Part shown: positions 16,479-26,500 of the stretch, piece after piece | Position numbering within the stretch: position 1 is the stretch's first letter | How the letters are laid out: each line of letters starts with the position of its first letter | NCBI GenBank assembly: GCA_017466125.1 | Contig: JAFTUS010000080.1 | Coordinates: 1 to 50,783 of the forward strand | Source: Lentisphaeria bacterium | GTDB lineage: Bacteria; Verrucomicrobiota; Lentisphaeria; Victivallales; Victivallaceae | Length of the DNA: 50,783 nt | Direction: 5' to 3' | Notes under the pieces: model-generated | What the model was told of the DNA's origin: nothing | The model's database searches: none | What the model saw: the letters and a program-made list of their open reading frames with translations, nothing else | Position numbers and translations under genes: made by a program

Positions 16479-17933
16479 TTATTCAAAAACGTTTAATTCA
16501 AATGGCGCAGCGGGGATGCCTCGCTGATTGCTCAGGTTGTGAATGGCGATGCAGTCGTATGCGAAGCGGATCTTTACCGGTTCGGGTACGGCTTTGCACT
16601 CTATTGTAAGCGTGTCCCCCTTGATCGTTCCCGATGCCGGATGGAATATCCCGTCTGCTCCGGCTGCCTCCAGATGTGAAACGGGTTTTCCGTCAATGGT
16701 TTTCAGCGGTTGAGCATTGAAAAATTTCACCACTACCGTTTTCCCCCGGCGTTTTGCTGTCTTTGCCATGGGCGTCAGAACATCTGCGTTTCCGAGCCCG
16801 TATTCCCGGTAAAGGACGAGGTCGGCAAGCCGCAGGGCGAGCGGTTCTTTGCTCATGGGGTGGACGGATTTCACATCTCCGCAGTCGGTGGTGGAAATAA
16901 GGTCACTGTGCGGATCGCTCTGATCCCATTTCTGCTGAGCCATCCAGATTTGCGGAACTTTATCATTGGGGCTGTCGTTATTGTACTCCCACGGCGGGAT
17001 CATGACTGAATAGATCGGTAGTTTGGGGTTGCGGAACCCCCTGCGCATGGTATAGGTAAAGGCTTTGAGTTTGGGGAGATAGGTAATTCCGTCACGGTAA
17101 TTTTCCTCCCCCTGATACCAGAGGATACCGCGGATGTTGAAGGGCAGAATGGGCGTTATCATACCGTTGTAGATCGCCAGCGGATAACGCTGTTTTTCCC
17201 TCATTAGTTCTTCATCTTTTTTCGTCAGAAAGTTTTTGCAGGAGTTTCTGAAATTACGGCGGACTGCCACTGGCATATTTTTGATTTTGTCGAAGGAGTC
17301 CGGGGCGCAGAAAGCCTCAATGCGCCCGCCGCCGACAGCAATGCTGATCAAACCGACGGGAATTCCTGTTTTCTGAAGGATCGTCAGACCGGTGATGAAG
17401 CCGACCGCACTGAACTGCTGTGCGTTTTTCATATTTGATACGCGCCACGTTGCCGGCGGAGTTTTGGGGTTGTTCGGTTTGTGGTAGAACTGCGGTTTCC
17501 GGTTCCAGGCGTAACGGATATCGAAGACCCGGAGATTGGGTTGATCGATTTGGGAGAGGTATTTTTTCTTTTCCGTAATGCCGTCGATATACCACTGCAT
17601 GTTGGACTGTCCGGCGCAGAGCCAGACATCGCCGACCAGAATATTTTTGAGTTCCTTGCTGAACCGGCCGCATTGGACAACCATTTCCGCCGCTTCTGCG
17701 GATGCTTGAAATGCGGGAAGTTTTACAAGAAAATTCCCTTTTTTATTCACGATGCCTTCGGCTTTTTGGTTTTTGAAAGTTACGGTCACTTTATCACCGG
17801 GGTTGCCTTTGCCCCAGATACGGATCTCCTGATCGCGCTGAATGACCATATTATCGCTGAATACTCCCGGCAGCTGCAGTGCGTGCAGAAGTCCGGTTGT
17901 CATTACCAGAAATAAAATACTGCTGAATTTCAT
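16479..17933 (-). CDS. Exported sialate O-acetylesterase-like SGNH hydrolase
   Basis: A 484-residue protein with a signal peptide (to about LLHA, residue 18). The SGNH catalytic serine is S110 in CAGQSNMQW, the block typical of SASA-family 9-O-acetylesterases, and SVHPMSKEPLALRLA near residue 360 supplies the Asp/His of block V. The N-terminal 95 residues form a beta-sandwich seen in this family (DNMVIQRDQEIRIWGKG). It would remove O-acetyl groups from sialic acids so that sialidases can act. GAGG lies 6 bp before the ATG, and the gene starts 8 bp after the GH50-like gene; it is last in the five-gene glycan operon. Confidence 0.85.
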   Translation of the reverse strand: MKFSSILFLVMTTGLLHALQLPGVFSDNMVIQRDQEIRIWGKGNPGDKVTVTFKNQKAEGIVNKKGNFLVKLPAFQASAEAAEMVVQCGRFSKELKNILVGDVWLCAGQSNMQWYIDGITEKKKYLSQIDQPNLRVFDIRYAWNRKPQFYHKPNNPKTPPATWRVSNMKNAQQFSAVGFITGLTILQKTGIPVGLISIAVGGGRIEAFCAPDSFDKIKNMPVAVRRNFRNSCKNFLTKKDEELMREKQRYPLAIYNGMITPILPFNIRGILWYQGEENYRDGITYLPKLKAFTYTMRRGFRNPKLPIYSVMIPPWEYNNDSPNDKVPQIWMAQQKWDQSDPHSDLISTTDCGDVKSVHPMSKEPLALRLADLVLYREYGLGNADVLTPMAKTAKRRGKTVVVKFFNAQPLKTIDGKPVSHLEAAGADGIFHPASGTIKGDTLTIECKAVPEPVKIRFAYDCIAIHNLSNQRGIPAAPFELNVFE

Positions 17934-17941
17934 ATTTCACC

Positions 17942-20122
17942 TCATTTCAAATTGCCGACAGCCCAATAATCACGGCGCATATAACTGTCTTTTGTTCCAT
18001 TGTAAACGAGCCGCTCCCGGACTTTGCCGTATTCTCCGGCGGTAACGGTCACGTCGAAACGGATGCGCTTTTCTTTTGCCGGGTCGATTTTGACCACTTT
18101 CCACGGAACGGCGATCTCCGTTTCAAAGCCGCTGCCGTCTTTTGCCGGACGGGAGAATACCGCCGGGGCAAACTCCGAGCGTATTTTTTTACCCATGAAA
18201 CGCCATTCAAACGCCGGTTTTTTATTTTTGCTGATCCGCACGAGCAGATGACGGTCATCCGGAAGCATACGGCCGGGGATGCGGCTGTTGCCGCCCAGCA
18301 TGATCTCCACGCAGTCGTCCCGGTTGACGGGTTTTGTTCCATTGTTGGAGCAGGGAGTCCTGTCGGGCATACGCACATAGACGTAGAAGTTGTTATCATC
18401 CCACCCGAAACGGAGATGACCCCATTTGTTTTTGGTGAACGTTCCGGTCAATACGGATGTATGGAGGGGTTCGCGTGATTTTGCACCGTACTTTTCCGGA
18501 TCGCAATCCAGTTTGTGATCGGAAATCTTTTTCACTTCCACATTGCGCCAGCCTTCGATCATCCGTTTGTAACGGTAGGGGGCAATGGCTTTCTTTTTGC
18601 CTTCGATGATGCTGTATACGTTATTGTTGGCGATATAAGCGGCTTCGAGCAGTTCTTTGAAGGGACGGTCGCAGATGTTGAATAATCCGGTATTGAACCG
18701 TTCGCCCCGGTCGTTTGTCCAGCCGCGTCCGGTATTGGACTCATCGATCAGGCAGAACCACTGCGCCCCGATCACGTGAGGCGTTGCGGCGGCATTTTCG
18801 ATGTAGCGGCGGTAGTTGATCGCACGGGTTTTCTGATCTTTCACGTCACGGACGCCGAAAAGTCCCTGTTCGCGGCTGCCGAAGTTCCATTCCGAAAGCA
18901 TGACCGGTTTGCCGCTGACTTTGACCAAATGGGTGACTTCTGCGGGCAGATAGCCGTCGCAATAGTAGTTGGCACTGAACGCATCCACGTATTTGCCCAT
19001 GGCGGCGATGACCACGTCATAGCGGATCATGCCCGGCAGAATACGTTCTCCGAGATAAAGATGATCGGGATCAACCTTTTTGAGTGCCGCAGACAACTGC
19101 CTGTACAAGGCATCGAAGAAGTGCGCTTCAAAGGCGGCGGCATCCGCTTTTGCCTCTTTGGTCTGCCGTTTGAGGACGGCGGTGTGAAGGTCTTCAAAAC
19201 GTCCGAAACTGCCGTGCCAGTTCTTATTGAAGCGGGCGATGTCGTTTTTGTACCGTTTTTTCATAAAAGCGGCAAACTCTTTTTTGGCGGGAATTGGTTC
19301 TCTTTTTTCCAGCAAAGCACGCATAAGTTTCGGATATTCCACCTCATTTTCGGTGTAATAACCGATCAGTGCCGGATTTTTCAGAAAAGGCTTGGTTCGT
19401 CTGGCAAAAACCTTTTCCAGCAATCCGGCAGTATCGGGTGCAAAAGGATCAACGAACCGCTCCGTGACCAGTGTGAATTTCTCCTGTTTCCAGTAGTGTT
19501 CCAGACACTTGGTAAAGGCAAATCCCAGTTTGTCGTTGCCGGGGAATATTTGCGTAAATTCACCGTATCCGTTAAAACCGGTACGGCGGAGACGCTCCAC
19601 GATCGTTTTCTGCCATTCCGTTTCGTTGTAAGAACCATGTTTACGGATCCAGTTGGCGATGTAGAATGAGGCGCAGTGTCCCCAGCGGGCGGGCTTGAAT
19701 ACCGGATCTTTCACGGTCGGCAGCCACTCGTAGGTGCTTTCGCGTTTGAAAACAAAAGTGAACTCATTCCCCGGCATACTGGAACAGACGCCCAGATGAA
19801 AATGCAGATTTCCTTCCGGATCGACCAGAACGATACGGTTTCTCAACGCTTTGACTTTTTCCAGATGGAAGAAACCGGTTGCTTTCAGACCGTATTTCTC
19901 TTTTGAACCGGGAATACTGCCCCAGAAGGTGCGTTTTTCCGGTTTGAATTTGCCGTAGAACTCCTTGTCCGCCTGAACATCGGCTTTCAAATCGGCATCG
20001 GATTTCACCTTGCCGGGGAAATCCATATCGGCAAACTGTCCGTAACGGTCGATGAAAAAATCTGCACTGCTTGCGGCAGCACACGCCAACCCGAAAAGAG
20101 CGGCAATATAAATTTTTCTCAT
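17942..20122 (-). CDS. Exported GH50 (agarase)-like glycoside hydrolase with C-terminal CBM9-like domain, paralogue 2
   Basis: A 726-residue secreted protein (signal peptide to about residue 19). Residues about 20-500 resemble GH50 agarase-type clan-A hydrolases: VLVDPEGNLHFHLGV, the EWLP block, GYYTENEVEYP and MLSEWNFG; the glutamates in the last two are the likely acid/base and nucleophile. Residues about 530-726 look like a CBM9-like sugar-binding domain (DDNNFYVYVRM, DDCVEIMLGG, FETEIAVPWK). The ATG at 20122 is preferred because GAGG lies 8 bp upstream; a GTG at 20131 would sit inside that site. It is a close paralogue of 21337-23514. The true substrate is unlikely to be agar in this operon; a beta-galactoside or related glycan is a guess. 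Confidence 0.7.
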   Translation of the reverse strand: MRKIYIAALFGLACAAASSADFFIDRYGQFADMDFPGKVKSDADLKADVQADKEFYGKFKPEKRTFWGSIPGSKEKYGLKATGFFHLEKVKALRNRIVLVDPEGNLHFHLGVCSSMPGNEFTFVFKRESTYEWLPTVKDPVFKPARWGHCASFYIANWIRKHGSYNETEWQKTIVERLRRTGFNGYGEFTQIFPGNDKLGFAFTKCLEHYWKQEKFTLVTERFVDPFAPDTAGLLEKVFARRTKPFLKNPALIGYYTENEVEYPKLMRALLEKREPIPAKKEFAAFMKKRYKNDIARFNKNWHGSFGRFEDLHTAVLKRQTKEAKADAAAFEAHFFDALYRQLSAALKKVDPDHLYLGERILPGMIRYDVVIAAMGKYVDAFSANYYCDGYLPAEVTHLVKVSGKPVMLSEWNFGSREQGLFGVRDVKDQKTRAINYRRYIENAAATPHVIGAQWFCLIDESNTGRGWTNDRGERFNTGLFNICDRPFKELLEAAYIANNNVYSIIEGKKKAIAPYRYKRMIEGWRNVEVKKISDHKLDCDPEKYGAKSREPLHTSVLTGTFTKNKWGHLRFGWDDNNFYVYVRMPDRTPCSNNGTKPVNRDDCVEIMLGGNSRIPGRMLPDDRHLLVRISKNKKPAFEWRFMGKKIRSEFAPAVFSRPAKDGSGFETEIAVPWKVVKIDPAKEKRIRFDVTVTAGEYGKVRERLVYNGTKDSYMRRDYWAVGNLK

Positions 20123-20137
20123 AACAAACACCTCTTC

Positions 20138-21316
20138 TTATTTTGCGGAAAATATTACTTTGGGGCAAATAGGTCCGCCGGCATCAATATCCGCTACCGA
20201 GAACCGGGCATACATCAATTCACCTTCTTTGCGTTTCCAATCGTATAACAGATGGATCGTTCCATCTTGCGTAATGGTGCAATCCGGATAAGAGACATCG
20301 CACCTTCCATCGATCAAAACTCCGTCCGACCATGTTTTGCCTTCATCTTCCGAAAGAAAAACGGTCAAATTTTCCCGCCCGGTAGTCCAATCCCGATCGG
20401 GTTTCCACGTCTTTATGGTCTCTTCACACGGAACATTCCGGATCAGCATCAACCGGCCATCCGGCAGCCAATCCAAACATGTGCGCGACGTGGGATGCGG
20501 AAATTCCGCCGGGACACATTTTGACCACGTTTTACCCAAATCATCTGAAGTCATCCACGCCAGACCTTTTTCATTGCGTAAAAGCATGACCAGAGAACCG
20601 TCTCTGCGCTGAATGATACGCGGTTCATCACATTCCGGATAATCAGCCTCGGCAGTACCCTGATACTCCCACGTTTTGCCCTGATCTGCGGAAATATAGA
20701 AGTTTGCGCCATAGGGGGCACTTAATTTTCCTTTCCAGATGGAACATTTATTCTGGCAGTTTTCTGCGCCCTCTGCCAGCAGGATATACTCTTTTTTCCA
20801 GATGGATATTTCCAACAGCCAACGGCCATCGGCAAGAATGATCGGCTTATCCAGCAAAGAGCCGTCGGCAATCCGTTCCGGCGTGCTGAATTCTGGGTTT
20901 TCAGCATCGGGATTTTCGCACACAGCGTGCCACGCTCCCATGCGCCCATCCATACATCCAAGCCGCTGGCAGTAGAAAACATGCAGTTTCCCGTCAGGAG
21001 CGCAAAAGAGGTTTCCCTCGATAATGCAAGTATGCAATCCCCCCGGGGTCATAGGACCGTGCAGAAGGAATTGCGGCGATTTGAAACTTTCTCCGTTATC
21101 ATCGCTGTAAGAGAAAAGCAGAAATGCTTTTTCACTGTCGCCGCCGCCCGCCCACATGATCCACAAGCGGCCGCCCAGTGTACGGGCGATGCCGCCGGAA
21201 CTCATGATGAATTTTGAGTTTTCCGGCAAACATTCCGGCTCATCGAAAGGACGGATCTTCTGCGGGATCAACATCAGATGGGCTTCTGCCATAATTCTTT
21301 TTTCGACTTCTGTCAT
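20138..21316 (-). CDS. Sialidase-like BNR-repeat protein (operon copy)
   Basis: A 392-residue propeller protein with four clear Asp boxes (SYSDDNGESF, SADQGKTW, TSDDLGKTW, SEDEGKTW). It starts with a short polar region and has no signal peptide, unlike its operon neighbours. It resembles GH33-type 'sialidase family' proteins common in glycan-degrading anaerobes. The ATG at 21316 has GAGGAG 10 bp upstream. It lies between the two GH50-like genes, 20 bp and 15 bp from them, and two genes before the sialate O-acetylesterase gene, a context that supports action on sialic acid. Its sequence is only distantly like the first sialidase-like gene at 2054. Confidence 0.8.
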   Translation of the reverse strand: MTEVEKRIMAEAHLMLIPQKIRPFDEPECLPENSKFIMSSGGIARTLGGRLWIMWAGGGDSEKAFLLFSYSDDNGESFKSPQFLLHGPMTPGGLHTCIIEGNLFCAPDGKLHVFYCQRLGCMDGRMGAWHAVCENPDAENPEFSTPERIADGSLLDKPIILADGRWLLEISIWKKEYILLAEGAENCQNKCSIWKGKLSAPYGANFYISADQGKTWEYQGTAEADYPECDEPRIIQRRDGSLVMLLRNEKGLAWMTSDDLGKTWSKCVPAEFPHPTSRTCLDWLPDGRLMLIRNVPCEETIKTWKPDRDWTTGRENLTVFLSEDEGKTWSDGVLIDGRCDVSYPDCTITQDGTIHLLYDWKRKEGELMYARFSVADIDAGGPICPKVIFSAK

Positions 21317-21336
21317 AAATTACACGCTCCTCTTTT

Positions 21337-23514
21337 TCAATCCTCCAAAACCACAGTGCCCCAGTAATCGCGGCAGCAGTAATTTTCTTCCAATCCGTTC
21401 CAAACCAGTTTGTCGCCCCGTTCGTCGATACGTTTGGTGCTGAGGACGACCGCTGTATCAAAGCGGAACTTCAGACCGGTTTTCGGGGTGATGCCCAGTT
21501 CTTTCCACGGTACGGCGACTTCCATGCTCCAACTTTTCCGGTCGGAGGCGATTTTACAGAACCTTTTGGGGGTAAGAGCTTTTTTGAGATTGCCGCCGTT
21601 GACGCTCCAGAGATATTCCGGTTCGGTATACTGATTGGCACGGATCAGCAGTTGGCGGTCGCCCGGCTGCATCCTGCCGGTGGTCGTGAGGTCGGCACCG
21701 AAGAACATTTCAACGCCGTCTCCCAGACAGACGTGCCGTTTGTGATCGTTGGTTGCCGGGGTGTCATCGGGAACGGTGTAGAGAATGTAGAAATAATCGT
21801 TATCCCATCCGCAGATGATATCGGCCGTGTTGACATTTTTTCCCTCCACGGAACGGTCGATCACCGTACCGGGGCGGCCGGGATATTTGGCGCGGTCACC
21901 ATCGACTTTGCTGTTGGGTTTGACCTTCCCGATGGGCAGGATGCGTTTTTCCGCCTTTACGGCTTTGCGCAGTGTAAGAGCGGCGGGTTTGACCTTGCCT
22001 TCGATCACATCGTAGGTGTTGTTGTTGGCAATGGAAACGTGTTTGAGAAAATCTTTGTAAGGACGGTCACATACGTTGACGATGCCGAGATTGAAACGTT
22101 CGCCGTCGAAGTTCTCCCATCCTCTGCCGGTATTGGACTCATCGAGCAGTGCGAAATACTGGTGACCGATCACATAGGGGGAGGCGGCGGCATTTTCGGC
22201 ATAACGGCGGTAGGCTTTGCCCCGTTCATCCTGATTTTCCACATTTTTGACACCGTAAAGCCCCTGCGTATTGGCCCCGTAACTCCACTCCGAAAGCAGC
22301 AGCGGACGTTTGCAGATGTTGTAAATGCGCTCCATATCCTCGTGCGAAAACTCATCAGCATAGTAATTGATACTGAAAATATCGCAGTATTTGCCCATGG
22401 CTTTCATCACTGCGGAGTTGTGCGTCTGCCCCATAAGGAAACGTTCTCCGAGAAAGAGATGTCCCGGGGAGAGTTTGTTGAGGGTATTTCTGACCAGTTT
22501 GTAGTAAGTTTCAAAGAAAAGTTCTTCAAAGGCGGCGGCATCCCGGTTTGCGGCGGGTGTGTTGGCTTTGAGTTCAGCAGTGACGATTTCATTGAAACTT
22601 TGAAATGCACTGTTCCAGTTTTTATTGAAAGCGGCGATATTGTTTTTGTACCGTTCTTTCATAAAACCGGCAAGATGCTGTTTGACCTTCATGGGTTTGG
22701 TACAGCGGAAAATATCGGAGATGACCGTGGTGTAAAACGTTTCGTTTTCGGTGTAGTAGCCGATGACCTCCGGTTTGCCTTTGTAGCGTTTGGTCGTTCT
22801 CTCAAATGCCTTTTCCAGCAGGGGAATGTTGTATTCGTCGAAGGGGTCGATGAACTTTTCATTGACTTTGCGGAAGGGCTGAAGCCGCTGAAAACGCTCG
22901 ATACAGGGCGTGACGGCAAAGCCGTACTTGAGATTATCCCCGAAAATGGAGGTGAAAGCGGCGTGGGAGTTGAAGCCCAGTTGACGGCAGCGTTCCAGCA
23001 TGACCCCCTGCCACTGCGCCCGGTCGAAAGAACCGAATTTGCGGATCCAGTTGGCGATGTAGAACGAGGCGGTCACTCCCAAACGGGCGGGTTTGAATTT
23101 GCCCTGTTCTGCGGGAAGCCATTCATAGATCTGTTCCCTGCCGGTCACGCGGGTGAACTCATTTCCCGGCTGGGTGCTGCACATGCCGATATGGAAATAG
23201 AGGTTTCCTTCGGGATCGACCAGCATTTCCCGGTTGTTGAGGGCTTTGATTTTTTCCAGATGGAAAAAGCCGGTCGCTTTCAGACCGTATTTCTCTTTTG
23301 AACCGGGCAGTCCGCCCCAAAAGGTGCGTTCCGGACGTTTGAATGACGCATAGTAAACTTTATCCGCCTCAATATCCGCTTTGAGTTGGGCATCATCGGT
23401 GACTTTTCCGGGAAAATCCAGTTTTTTGAATTGCCCGTAACGGTCGATGATGACTTCTGCGGCACTCAGTGAAACTGCTGCAAAAACAGTCAGAAACAAA
23501 AATGATTTTCTCAT
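21337..23514 (-). CDS. Exported GH50 (agarase)-like glycoside hydrolase with C-terminal CBM9-like domain, paralogue 1
   Basis: A 725-residue secreted protein (signal peptide MRKSFLFLTVFAAVSLSAA). Same layout as paralogue 2: IDRYGQFKKLDFPGKV after the signal, MLVDPEGNLYFHIG, GREQIYEWLP, GYYTENETFY and LLSEWSYGAN with the two candidate catalytic glutamates, then a CBM9-like domain from about 530. The start at 23514 is fixed by AGGAGG 6 bp upstream. The open frame continues to 23850 within the mannosidase gene, but that part is an Arg/Gln-rich shadow. It lies 11 bp after the mannosidase stop. Confidence 0.7.
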   Translation of the reverse strand: MRKSFLFLTVFAAVSLSAAEVIIDRYGQFKKLDFPGKVTDDAQLKADIEADKVYYASFKRPERTFWGGLPGSKEKYGLKATGFFHLEKIKALNNREMLVDPEGNLYFHIGMCSTQPGNEFTRVTGREQIYEWLPAEQGKFKPARLGVTASFYIANWIRKFGSFDRAQWQGVMLERCRQLGFNSHAAFTSIFGDNLKYGFAVTPCIERFQRLQPFRKVNEKFIDPFDEYNIPLLEKAFERTTKRYKGKPEVIGYYTENETFYTTVISDIFRCTKPMKVKQHLAGFMKERYKNNIAAFNKNWNSAFQSFNEIVTAELKANTPAANRDAAAFEELFFETYYKLVRNTLNKLSPGHLFLGERFLMGQTHNSAVMKAMGKYCDIFSINYYADEFSHEDMERIYNICKRPLLLSEWSYGANTQGLYGVKNVENQDERGKAYRRYAENAAASPYVIGHQYFALLDESNTGRGWENFDGERFNLGIVNVCDRPYKDFLKHVSIANNNTYDVIEGKVKPAALTLRKAVKAEKRILPIGKVKPNSKVDGDRAKYPGRPGTVIDRSVEGKNVNTADIICGWDNDYFYILYTVPDDTPATNDHKRHVCLGDGVEMFFGADLTTTGRMQPGDRQLLIRANQYTEPEYLWSVNGGNLKKALTPKRFCKIASDRKSWSMEVAVPWKELGITPKTGLKFRFDTAVVLSTKRIDERGDKLVWNGLEENYCCRDYWGTVVLED

Positions 23515-23525
23515 GAAAAACCTCC

Positions 23526-26500
23526 TCAGTCCAGCAGTCTGAAACTGCGTATTTGATAGGGTTTGATCGTGAACGTGAATGTGTCGCCGGACATCTCTGC
23601 CGGAGCGATGTCCTCTTCCACCGAGTTGCACTCGATGACCCTGTTGAAGGGCAGGGCGGTTTTGACAGAGACTTTGCCTCTGCCGCCGTTGGCTTCGTAG
23701 AAACGGAGGATACGGCCTCTGCCGTCTTCGGCGGCCTTGAGCGTCTGGAGGACGCACCCCGCATGACCGGAGAGTTCCATAAAGGAGACCAATTCCGATA
23801 CAGCCTCTTCTTCCAGAGCCGATACCGTACAGGGCGTATTGTATTCCCACGCCCTGCGGACGACCTCTCCCTGTGTCCAGTTTCCGGCGTGCGGCAGCAG
23901 TGCGCAGGCTGTTTCGTGGAAACCGATATCCGCCACGGGGTCGGGGTGGATCGTGCCGCGCAGAAGGGTCATACGGATCATATTGCCCCGCGCATCACAG
24001 CCGTAACGGGAGTCATTCAGCACAGCCGCGCCGTAACCGTCTTCGGAGAGATCCGCCCAGCGTTGGAGGGGGATCTCAAACTTCTGCTGATCCAATACGG
24101 TATTGGTGTGGGTGGGCCGCTCCAATGCGCCGAACTGCACTTCACAGGTGGAGCGGGTCGTACGTACATCGATGGGGAACGCCAGTTTCAAAACCGTATT
24201 GCGTTCCTGCCAATCGATTGCCATATTGAAATCCAGACGGGAAGAATTGGCATACAGGATGATATCCTGCGTGAATTTGCTCCGGTTGCGGGTGCGTTCG
24301 ATGCGGATGACACCTCTGACCGGGCCGTTCTCTCTGACGGAAATTTTCACATCACGATCGAAAGGATAGCGGCGTTTGGTGGCGGTGTCGTGGATGTTCC
24401 AGGCATCTTCGTCTTCGGGACCGTCCTGAAAGAGCTGCAGTTCCCCGGCGAATGTGCCTTCCGGCAGCAGTTCTCTGGCATTGCATTTGTCGTATATGCG
24501 GGAGACTTCGCCGTTGGCGGAAAGTTCCACCAGCAAAGAAGCGTTTTCCATTTTCCGTGCGGAAATATCCATGACTGCCGGTGCCGCCGCAGTTGTGCGG
24601 AGTTTGAAATCCGCATAACCGGCAGGCGGGATCGCCGCTCCCGCAAAGACGATGCGGGCGCGTTTGCCGTCATCTTCCAGAATTTGGACGGGATAGCGGT
24701 TGCCCTGACTGTCGAGGGCCTCCAATGCGGAAGTTCCGGGGGAAGCAATATCGGCAAAGACGGGGTCGTGCCGTTCCCATGAGAGGGTGTTGAATACCCG
24801 CAGTGCAGAGCCTTTGCCGCCGTTGAGGGCGCGGAGCGCGGCATCGATGCGGGAGCGTGCCGTATGTTTCACCTCTTCGTAATCGGCGAGACAACGGGGG
24901 TAGATCTCCGTGATGCTGCTGCCGGGGAGAATGTCGTGGAACTGGTTGAGCAGCATGGTTTTCCATGCATTTTCCAAAGGCGGCAGTTCACAACTTGACC
25001 TGACTTTTGCCATTTCTCCGAGGATCTCCGCATCGCGGAGCAGAGTTTCACTGATGCGGTTGGCTTTTTTGACTTCAGAATGGGTGGTGTAAGTTCCGCG
25101 GTGGGTCTGCAAATAAAGTTCACCGTCCCAGACGGGCAGAGCCGGGGCTTTCTCTTCCACCCGGTGAAAGAACCCTTCTACCGTATCCACGCGGAAACCG
25201 GGCAGACCGGGGACGTGTTTTTTGGCACGTTCGACCATTTCCATCATCTCTTCGGTGACACCGCCGCCGCCGTCGCCGTATCCGAAAGGATAGAGCAGTT
25301 CATCGTAGAGGGCCTTCTGCTCATAATTTTTCCATGCGGGGTAGAGTTGTCCCGGTTCGAGAAAACCGTTGTAGAAGTTGGGCAGTTTGGCGATGTGCGA
25401 AAGAATTTCAGAGCCGTCCAGCCCCTTCCATGAAAAAAGATGATAGGGGAACGGTTCTTTTGCCTGCCAGTGCAGTTTATTAGTGCTGAAATAGCGGATG
25501 CCGCAACTGACGAGAATTTCCGGCAGAGAGGCGGGATAACCGAAAACATCCGGCAGCCAGCAGAGTTCGGGGCGGGTGTTGAACTCTTTGCGGTAAAATT
25601 CCAGACCGTAAAGCACCTGACGGATCAGGGATTCGCCGTTGGGGACGTTGCAATCGGGTTCGACCCACATGGCTCCGGTATTTTCCCAGCGGCCGCTTCT
25701 GACGTGTTTGCGGATCTCTTCAAAAAGTTCGGGATAGTGTTCCTGCGTGTAGGCATAGAGCTGCGCCTGACTGCAGGAAAAATGATAGTCCGGAAAATGC
25801 TCCATGTAACGGCAGGCGGTGGAAAAGGTGCGGCTGCACTTGCGTACCGTCTCTTTGAGCGGCCAGAGCCATGCGGTGTCGATATGGGTATGGCCCGCAC
25901 CGCAGAGGGTGCCGGATTCGGGATCGGGGGCGATTTGCGCCACCTCTTCTCTGAATTTCTTCAACGCAGCGGCGGCTTCCCGGGAGAGTTCTTCACGCGG
26001 CAGGGCCATATCGATCCCGAGCATGGCTGTTTCGAGGGCCTGCTGGAGTTTTTTGCGGCGGCGTTCATCTTCGATGACGCACGTTGTCTGCCAGATGAAC
26101 ATGGCATCGTACCAGAAATTTTCCACATTGCGGTCGATGCGGAGCAGGGATGCGCCGCGGAATTGACCGAAACCGTAGCGGGCGCGTTCGGGTTCAAAGA
26201 GGGCGCGGGGTTCGGAGTTGAATTCCAACAGCAGTTCCATTTTTCCGGTGCGGGGCAGAAAGATGCGGGGGTGGTTTACATCCACGCCGCAGAAAACATC
26301 GCCGTCGATCCGGAGCATCCCTTCCATATCGCAGAAATCAAAAGCCAGATAACTCTCTTCGCAATTCACGGTTGCCGGAATTTCGATCTCTGCTTTCAGA
26401 AAAACCGTTTTTTTCGGGGGAAATGATGCGGGGAACGTCACTGTCTGCCAGTTGCCGTCATACGTGTAGTCGCCGGGGGCGTTGTAAACGGCAGTGCGCA

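Noticed and set aside
21652-23301. 549-codon plus-strand frame opposite the GH50-like gene
   Set aside because: Antisense shadow; the other strand has a signal peptide, perfect ribosome-binding site and catalytic motifs.
23515-23850. N-terminal extension of the GH50-like protein to 23850
   Set aside because: It overlaps the mannosidase gene, is Arg/Gln-rich, and precedes a clear signal peptide with AGGAGG at 23514.
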